Origin: Hirudo medicinalis | Taxonomy: Eukaryota > Annelida > Clitellata > Hirudinida > Hirudinidae | Reading direction: 5' to 3' | Length of the DNA stretch: 21,656 bases | Assembly (NCBI GenBank): GCA_011800805.1 | Contig: MPNW01000938.1 | Location: forward strand, 1-21,656 | Part shown: in pieces, positions 8,301-15,668 of the stretch | Position numbering within the stretch: position 1 is the stretch's first letter | Layout: each line of letters begins with the position of its first letter | Notes under the pieces: generated by a model | Seen by the model: the letters and a program-made list of their open reading frames with translations, nothing else | The model's database searches: none | What the model was told of the DNA's origin: nothing | Translations under genes and position numbers: made by a program

Positions 8301-11084
8301 CATGAACGACAACGATATTAACAATTACAATAATAAATGATGATAATGTTCAAGTTAGTTCGGAGGGCATGTGGCAAAAAGTAAAAGGAACCTTTGTTAC
8401 GTGTTGAATTCGCAACCAAGGGAGTGCCCTTGGGAATTGGCAATAACTAAATGGCTGAAGAGTTACAATGCCTTCACAATGAATCCAATAAGGATCCACA
8501 AGGCACTCAAAAGAGAGATTCATTTTGTCTCGTTTAATTGTAATTATTTTGATGAACCACTTATTTTACCCATAAAAATGTAATGCACAATGTGCATGTA
8601 AATAAATGCATCAAACAAATATATATATTCACAGCAAGGCATTCGCAATCACCTCGTTAAGCGAGTCCGTCGTGATGGTGGTGTTGAAAAGAACCTTCAG
8701 GACCTCCACGCAAAGGTCGACGCTCTCCGGGCTCAAACCCGTGCCGGCGGATTCCTCTGCCGGTCTCAGGGTGAGGTCGAGGACTTCGATGAGATAGGTG
8801 AAGCCGTGGAGGTCGTATCTCAGTTTTGGTCTGGTATGAATGTTCAACGTTTGAATGTAAGCTTGGGCTTGACAGACGAGATGTCGTCTGCACACGACGA
8901 CCTCATCGCTCGAGTGTCACCGATTTGCTCTTCGTGCTTTTCGCTCCGTTCTTCGTTTTATAATTTCATATTTTACTGTTGCGCATTTGTTTGCTTTGTT
9001 TGCTTGTTCTGCACGGTTTCGGAGGTTTACTATCATGCCAGAGTCATTTGATGACCAAATAAAAGTGAACAGATTTAATTAAACAATTATTATTGTTAAT
9101 ATTATTATTATTATTGTTAATATTATTAATATTATTATTATTATTGTTAATATTATTAATATTATTAGTTCAAATTGGATAATTATTTCGGTTAAATCAA
9201 TTAACAAAAGCAGCAATTCATAATAAGTCATTAATTAATCGATCAATTAACTAATAATCAACTCAACCTGATGCTGGCGTCGAGGGCTGTTATGAGATGG
9301 AGAAATTTCATGTCGAATAACTGGAAACATACGAACATATAACGACCGATGAATGAAATTTGGTGGTACATAAATGAATGAGTGGATGAATGAATGAATG
9401 AATGAATAAATAAATTAAATTTAAAACATTAAATTAATTAATTAATTATACACTAGTTGAATATAAAACATCTCTTCATAATTATTTACGAACATAGTGT
9501 TGTCCGTCAAACATTGTTACCATAGAAACGAGAGTTTAATGAATTAGGATCTTTATTAGAAACAAAGATGTAATCAACGAGCACTAGCAACACACAGACT
9601 AAAAACAACACCCAACAACAACACACAACAACAACAACAACAGCAGCAGCAACAAATGAACAACAGCGAGATACCTTGATGAGATGGTTAAGAGAGGGAT
9701 CCTTGTAAATCTTCATCCTATTCACGACGCCCTCAATGCACCCACTCGAACTGAAAACAAATCGAAGAATGCAACATCAGTTGGAAGATTTAAACGGGTC
9801 GACACGACGACCGAGAGACGAAAATCCATTCCGATTAAATTTTCGTCGAATCGAATAATTAAATTGTTTTGCAATCTTATTAATTTTTATTAAATTATTT
9901 CAAACTTAGTTTAAAACATTTGGATTCTGCCTTTAAACTGTTAAGTCCTACGAATGGAATCTCATTTTAGAAATATTTTAACAATCCTACAAGAGTGAAA
10001 ACACGGTCGATGCCAACTGGGAACAATGACTTAAACTTAAATCCTAAAAAAAATTCGGGACTCGCCCGAACATCGTGGACTTAAATGCTTCGACACAATG
10101 TATGTCTAAACTCAATTCTGAAACAAGAACTCGAATCAACCAAAACGACCGCCGTCAAGAAATAGTCGACCTGCATCTCTTCAGGGCTTCGTGACTGTTG
10201 AAGACGAGGTTGCACAAGCATTTCAAAGCCTCGATGATCACTTGAATTAATAGAAAAGTGTTCGTTTAATAAAGCCACAAACCATTAACTAATTACGTCG
10301 TCTTTGTCCGTTCATTGGTCAAAATAAAAGCTAATTTCAAAATTAAAATGTAGATTTATTGAATGCTTTGTGACACTTTACCGAGGAGTGTTTGCGTCCG
10401 TGACGATGCTTATTAATGCGAATAAATACTAATAAGTGATTCTAAAGAAATTTATCTATTTTTTATTTTTAAAAAAGAAAGTGCAGGAATTCATCAACCT
10501 GGGTAGTCCTCAGATGGAGTGGCATCAAGGGAAAGTAGCTTCGCATGCTTCAAGATGACCGAGATGTGCTCCTCTTTCGTCAGATGTTCAAGACCCGACT
10601 TGTCCCTGCTCAAAATCCTCAGACACTCCAGACTACGACTGGTCACTTCCTGAGGCCTATCGGTCGCTGATGACAACACCTCCAACAAGGCATCAAAAAT
10701 CTCCTGAAATTGACATTCTATCATGATGAATAATGTGTATTTAACTTAGGCATCTAGATTGAGTAAAATGAGACTAGTTTATAAGCACTCATAGACTAAT
10801 AAGCACTAATTTGTTACCTTCTTTGCATCAGATGGTATGTCTGGAAAACTGGTTAAGGCCTTGTTCTGTCAAAGAGAAATTATTTGCAAAGATCTTGCTC
10901 AAAGCAACCAATGAAATTTGAACTAAAAAGCCTCGCATCAATCGTCCGTGTTTTTATTTTCCTATAGGCAAGCAAAGAAGTAAATGTTAAAAAAACAGGA
11001 ATTACCTGTTCATTAAACTGTTTTAAAGCTTCAATGAGACCTTCCTGACAATTTTGTTTCAGCTTCGATTAAATGTGACGCCAT
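5322..11084 (-). CDS. ric-8: RIC-8 (synembryn), G-protein alpha chaperone/GEF, 15 exons
   Basis: RIC-8 proteins are cytosolic armadillo/HEAT-repeat proteins that fold nascent G-alpha subunits and catalyse their GDP release. Minus-strand exons in order: 11084-11006, 10865-10818, 10703-10499, 10240-10171, 9750-9675, 9320-9268, 8830-8653, 8279-8185, 7918-7741, 7535-7437, 7179-7115, 6873-6791, 6554-6407, 5981-5862, 5436-5322. All junctions keep frame and all introns are GT..AG. The product is about 536 residues; vertebrate RIC8A has about 530. Diagnostic blocks are [12 protein letters not shown] (exon 3), [18 protein letters not shown] (exon 4), [10 protein letters not shown] (exon 7), [16 protein letters not shown] (exons 10-11), [12 protein letters not shown] (exon 12), [20 protein letters not shown] (exon 13), NPVTGKW and [20 protein letters not shown] (exon 14), and VIQPM with an acidic DEDSDSD end (exon 15). 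Exon 1 carries an apparent one-base frameshift (separate entry). The exon 9 donor could instead be after 7750, which drops three residues. It lies head to head with the WSC gene. Confidence 0.95.
5599..5694. repeat. (CAA)n microsatellites in RIC-8 intron 14
   Basis: Two CAA runs (5599-5623 and 5661-5694) lie directly upstream of the tRNA-like SINE copy at 5700. They could be part of the SINE insertion context or independent microsatellites. Confidence 0.85.
5700..5775 (+). mobile_element. tRNA-Glu-like SINE, copy A (in RIC-8 intron 14)
   Basis: The text begins TCCCGCACGGTCTAATGATT and continues into GACTTCGCCTCTCGCG, then GGGTTCGAATC. The first half carries an A-box-like tRNA D-arm (GGTCTAATGATTAAGA), the second a near-perfect B box (GGTTCGAATC). 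Spacing and sequence follow tRNA-Glu(CUC). The 3' acceptor strand (AGCGTGACGAGG) does not pair with the 5' TCCCGCA, so it is not a working tRNA. A related copy lies at 17919-17990, which makes a tRNA-derived SINE family the best explanation. It is antisense to RIC-8. Confidence 0.7.
6008..6120. repeat. CAT/AAT microsatellite in RIC-8 intron 13
   Basis: A (CAT)n run from 6008 passes into AT-rich imperfect repeats. It lies just upstream (in transcript sense) of the exon 14 acceptor region and is read through as poly-Asp in a minus frame; this is not coding. Confidence 0.75.
6181..6254. repeat. Perfect (TACAA)n pentanucleotide repeat
   Basis: About 14.6 uninterrupted copies of TACAA in intron 13 of RIC-8. 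Perfect purity suggests recent expansion and likely length polymorphism. Confidence 0.98.
6407..6460 (-). other. ric-8: RIC-8 acidic phospho-site segment (exon 13)
   Basis: After the GLMAG motif the protein reads [18 protein letters not shown] before joining NVNPVTGK. In vertebrate Ric-8A the matching SEDEDTDTDEY stretch carries casein-kinase-2 sites that promote chaperone and exchange activity (from memory of the family). Ser and Thr followed by acidic residues are kept here, so the same control is plausible. Donor choice AA|gttggc at 6407/6406 makes the spacing to NPVTG equal to the vertebrate protein. Confidence 0.6.
7043..7097. repeat. (AAT)n followed by (AAG)n purine tract in RIC-8 intron 11
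   Basis: Seven or so AAT units run into an AAG/AAA tract of about 33 bases. On the transcribed strand this is a long pyrimidine tract placed about 20 bases after the exon 11 donor, with homopurine/homopyrimidine triplex potential. Confidence 0.85.
9085..9170. repeat. Nested TTA/TTG tandem repeat in RIC-8 intron 6
   Basis: Units of the form attgttaatattattaat followed by TTA runs recur three times, so a longer unit was duplicated inside a TTA microsatellite. Confidence 0.8.
9375..9420. repeat. (AATG)n tetranucleotide repeat
   Basis: Repeated gaatgaat units, degenerating to aaataaat, in RIC-8 intron 5. Confidence 0.85.
9600..9657. repeat. CAA/CAG-rich microsatellite
   Basis: Runs of acaacaac followed by cagcagcagcaac lie just downstream of the RIC-8 exon 5 donor. 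On the minus strand they read as a Val/Cys-rich string that extends the exon frame artificially. Confidence 0.8.
11006..11084 (-). other. ric-8: RIC-8 first coding exon with apparent +1 frameshift
   Basis: ATG at 11084-11082 sits in a strong context (ACCATGGCG) and reads [10 protein letters not shown]. The conserved part, [15 protein letters not shown] ending at the exon-1 donor (gtaatt), is in another frame. Removing one base from the four-A run (plus-strand tttt, 11052-11055) joins them into an N-terminus of about 26 residues, much like the family's. As printed, translation from this ATG stops after 17 residues. A one-base assembly error or allele is the simplest reading. The alternative is an unseen upstream exon spliced to ttgtcag just before GAAGGT. 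Confidence 0.7.
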
Positions 11085-12058
11085 GGTAAGATGAAGAAAT
11101 TCTCGGAAATTCTTGTAAATTATTGCCTCGAGAATGCTACGTTAAGGTATCATAACATCAAGATATTGAATTAGTTCAATCGGCTGTAAGCTATTCAATG
11201 ACTTGTTTATCATATGCCAAACGTTAAATTAACTTTATGTAGACTTCATGTAGAACTATCAATTAACAATTTTAACGATTAATTGTGAATGTTTCCTTAA
11301 TAGAAAATAATAGAAATTAATGATTGTAAATTAAATGATTGTAACTTAAATTTATCAAGACCAATAGCAGCGTTATAACCAGAAATTTTGTAATTTCTCA
11401 ATTAACAATTTTTAATTTAAAATATTTCTACTAATACCTGTGTTTTAAAACCATACCATCTCTCCATAAACTTTCCCTATCTTGTAGACGTGAATAAGCA
11501 CTATTTTTTAATAACTTGTTTGACTCAGTTTATCACAAAATTAATAATTTACAAATTGCTATAGAAAATCTGATTAGTCGGCCAAATTTGCTTCAGCGTC
11601 ATTACATTCCAGTAATTAACATTTTTCCATTATTCATCAGTGAGTCCGATATTAATATTCCGTTAATAAATGCTTTCTTATATAAACTATATACATATCT
11701 TATATTAAATACATAACATTCTTCGTATAGTTAAAAAAAAGAGGACGATTCATAAAATGGCGTCACATATGCTTGAAAATGTGTGGCTTCACATTACACT
11801 TCCCGAGTTAAGAAGCTAAATCGGATTTGTAGACTAAACGTCTTTGTAGGCATTTTATGGGGACAAGTTTGAGGTGTTGGCTTAGAATAATAACTAATAA
11901 TAAGCAATTTGCCGAAAATAACTGTTCTATTTAGACAAATATGGAAGGAAAACACTACTAATTGTGAGGTTAATATATTCTATAGTCGAGATATGATGAA
12001 TTCTCATGATATCCCTACATTCCATGACCATAAACGAAGACGTCATTGCTTGCAAGCC
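11085..12058. promoter_or_regulatory. Divergent intergenic region between RIC-8 and the WSC-domain gene
   Basis: The 974 bases between the two start codons are AT-rich and probably hold both promoters and 5' UTRs. A 12-base element, ATGGCGTCACAT, occurs at the RIC-8 start (minus, 11084-11073) and again on the plus strand at 11757-11768, as an inverted pair. The plus copy opens a 20-codon frame (MASHMLENVW...), possibly an upstream ORF or a 5' UTR remnant. The core GCGTCAC resembles a CRE half-site. No clear TATA box can be picked out in such AT-rich DNA. Confidence 0.4.
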
Positions 12059-12110
12059 ATGTTGTTTGTAGTCTTATTTTATTTACAGCTCTTTTACATT
12101 TTAAAACAAG
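12059..12110 (+). other. Predicted signal-peptide exon of the WSC gene
   Basis: MLFVVLFYLQLFYILKQ is a compact hydrophobic leader. The exon ends in phase 1 at g|gttaaa, which is exactly the phase the fucolectin exon needs, and the junction codon becomes Ala. An upstream in-frame Met at 11909 would add 50 residues before the leader, which argues for the inner start. It is predicted from frame and hydrophobicity only. Confidence 0.55.
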
Positions 12111-15100
12111 GTTAAATTCAATTCGTATTGGTGGACATTAACATTCGAAAACAATAGTATAAAAAGAAAATACCGACGTTTTGAGAAACAAAGGATAAGA
12201 ATCGTCTGCTTCGCGATTTACAACTTAATGAACATTTTGAATTATCGTCATAATCACATTCGAATAATATTATTGAACAAATTTAATTACAAGACATCAT
12301 TGGGTTACTGTGAAACTACCACATTAATTGTAAACATTTTACTTTAAAAGCATTAGTTTCTCTACAAAAGTCCACAGTAAAACTATCAAAGTCATTACGA
12401 TATATTGAAGGGAAAGTATAGCTTTATATTTGCAAATTACAATACTTTACCATAATAAACGAGAATAATATTGAGAAATTATGTTGTTCCAACAGCTATT
12501 ACTTAATGTCGTGATGGGCAACGATTTTAACTATGATTTAAAATTGTTTTAATTTAGACGAATTTTATTGTATCAAATACATTAGCACAACACATTAAGC
12601 AACAAAAAGAAAGTAAATAAAATAATGATCAAGAGCCAATAAATTATAAAATCATATTCAAATCATTCAAGCAATGCATCGATCAATTATGAACTCCATG
12701 TTATTCTTGCTCCCGCAGCGGAGGCTTTAGTTAACCTAGCCCTAAACAAAGCTGTCCAATACTGCGAGGATAGAAATTTAACGAAGAAGATAGTTGATGG
12801 AATCACAGAGGCCGGTAAGAACGACGAGGTGATTGCAACCAAGTGCAGAGGCTACGATTTCGTTGAAATCAACCTTGGTGCCGAATACTTTATTCACTTC
12901 GTTGTGGTCTACGAGGGGATTCGGGCAAATGAAGGTTTTTTTTAAATAGTTGGATATGTTTATAAACTCATACTCATTAGTTTTTGTTTTTTCGCCTTTG
13001 TGGTTTTACTCCGTATTCGGAGTGGTCGACCACTTAGTTCAGTTCTAATGAGTTCTAATGAGTTAATGAATAATAATATTTATTGAAATCGAATTAAAAA
13101 TTTAACATCAAAATGTTAAATATTGGAAATGAATTCATAGCTAAATATTTAATAATAAAGTGAAACATTTCGTAATGAAATACAGCTCAAGCAGCGCAGC
13201 TGGATTATTTCTCAGTTGATATCATCAAAGTCGTGGGGATTTATCTCATGTTACATTGCGGTGATTTTCCCGGGCCCAGTTTTGGACCGAACAATCCTAT
13301 GAGGGTTAATTGTGGTCACTCCGACACCCCTGCCAATTATGTGAGATTGAGCACCAACAAAGATTTGGGGATATCCTTAGCAGAACTTGAAGTTTATACT
13401 CTCGGTAATGCGCTTCATTCTACAATGATTAATCTGGTTCTCAGTTATGAATTTAGAAAAAAAAATCAAAGCCCGATATATCTGAGTTTTTCTTGTTTTT
13501 GGCTTTTCAACAAGTTTTATTTTATTTTTTAATTTGAAAAACTCAACTAATTTATGAAGAAATAGTGTCGGAATGAGATGTATTTCCGATCGAGTTACTA
13601 ATCAAACAGAGATCTTTCTTAGTTAATTGCTAAATTAATTATCAGGAGTACCAGATGCTGAAAATGTCGTCCTTTACAGTCGAGGCTGCTACAGTGATTT
13701 CGCCAGTGCCAAGTCCTATAAACTTGAAAGTCTACTGAAATGTCAAAAAACGTGTTCAGAAAAATATTTCATTGTAGCAATTGAGGTTATTTTTGTATTA
13801 TTTCAAAAATGTGGATATTCCGAATTAAAATCGCATGAATAAAACAAATTACCTCACAGAAAGTAAGTGAGCTTCTATCATTTATCGATGTGCGTAAGAG
13901 TCAAGTTGGTCAAATTTGTGGCTGCTCAAAAGACGTAATTGTTCTTTTCCGTTATGAACATTTTTCCCAAGAGTCATTCTCCATCTTTAGGATGCAGCTG
14001 TTTCTATGTAATGAGTTTCTAAATGGCCAAATTACATTTTAACCATTTAACATATTAAGTTTTTGCCACTCAAATATTGCATTTTTGCATAAATTTTGAA
14101 TATTTTTTTACTTTTTCCTAAGGTTTTCTTGACTTTATTATTTATATCATTATCACAAACCTCGATCCTCACCTTAGAAAAGTATTTCATGAAAATCGTG
14201 AATTTGAAATGATGAGCTACTTTCTGCTGTCATCAACTCTTGTGGATTCGTAATGAATGCAGTATAGCTAATTAATAATGAAGTATTAGTCAAGAACAAT
14301 CATTAATCGATAGTAATTAACATAATTTATTCTTAAGTAAAAATAATACTATTAATTCTTCTCAACAAGGCCAATCAGACATGCCACTGTGGTTACAACT
14401 ACATCGAAGAGAGTAAAGCGTCTGCGAAGCAATGCAACTTGAAATGCGGTGGTAATTCTCTCTACATGTGCGGTGGTCCAACATCTTATTCGGTCTACAT
14501 TGGTCAGTGAGTCTCAATGTTCACATGCGGAAGATCAGAATATTTTTTCTTCTTTTTCTTTTTGGTCTCAAAACTTTGAGAAAGACTCACCAGAATTATT
14601 TGATTTACAACCTGAATTGCATGATAAAATGAATAATTTGAATTATAATTCTTTTACTAAATATTCAAATCACATTTCACGAAAATCGGCGCAATTGTGG
14701 AGTTGATTCCATTCAATTTTGAAGGGGCAGGTAAGGGACTCATCGACTTTGGTATCCTGTGTTGGTAACTTAAATCCAGTCGTAGGAGCTGCGCCGGATT
14801 TACCCAGGTGGAGGCCCCATCGCAGTATGGTGGTGGAGGCCCAGAGGCCTCTGCGCCAGTCTTGTTGCACCCTCCACCGAGAAACAAAAAAAAGTTTCTT
14901 TGGTTGGTGGAGGCCCCCTGTGCAGTGGCTCATACCGACCATGCCTAAATCCGGCATTGTGTAGGAGCAGTCAGGTGTTTCAGATAAAGAAATCTGTGAA
15001 ATGGACAATTATTTAGGACCCACAAATGGGATTTCAACATTTATCGCCTAATAAATTACGACATTTTTAATCAATCAATTTAAAGTAAAATAACCGTTTG

Positions 15101-15610
15101 TTTATATTATTTCATAATTTATTTTATATTATTTTATAAACAGTAAAAATCCAACTGCCATCGTATTTCGGTTGCTTTGACGAGAGATTCATAGCTTACG
15201 GATTGGCGGTAAAACCGTTAAAAGTGATCAAAGAAAACATGCTCCCTGCTAAGTGCATACGTCACTGCGCCGATAACAACACCTATGCCCTGGTCAAGGT
15301 GATTTATTTATTGTAATTAATAATTACGTAATTGACGTTATTATTATTTTTTATTGTTATTATTATTGTTGTTGTGGTTGTTGTTATTGTTATTAGTATC
15401 GTTTTCAACTTTATAAATTCGAATATATTTTGATTTCTTCACTTGCATCATTTAATTCAATAGAATGACGTCTGCTCCTGTCTCAACAAGACGACTCCGT
15501 TGAACCCAGGTGCGTTTGAGAGTTGCAATCGAACCTGTTCTGAGGACAAATTCAGGATCTGTGGAGGTGGCAAAAAGCTCATTTCCGTCTACAAAAGTAC
15601 ATCTTGATTA

Positions 15611-15668
<58 letters not shown>

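Noticed and set aside
8629..8895. Full 88-residue minus frame as a stand-alone gene
   Set aside because: Only 8653-8830 is exon 7 of RIC-8; the extra residues on each side read into introns past clear splice sites.
14657..15008. Minus and plus frames of 76-112 codons in the WSC-gene intron
   Set aside because: They run through the GC-richer MITE insert and out of it without splice signals; no domain is seen.
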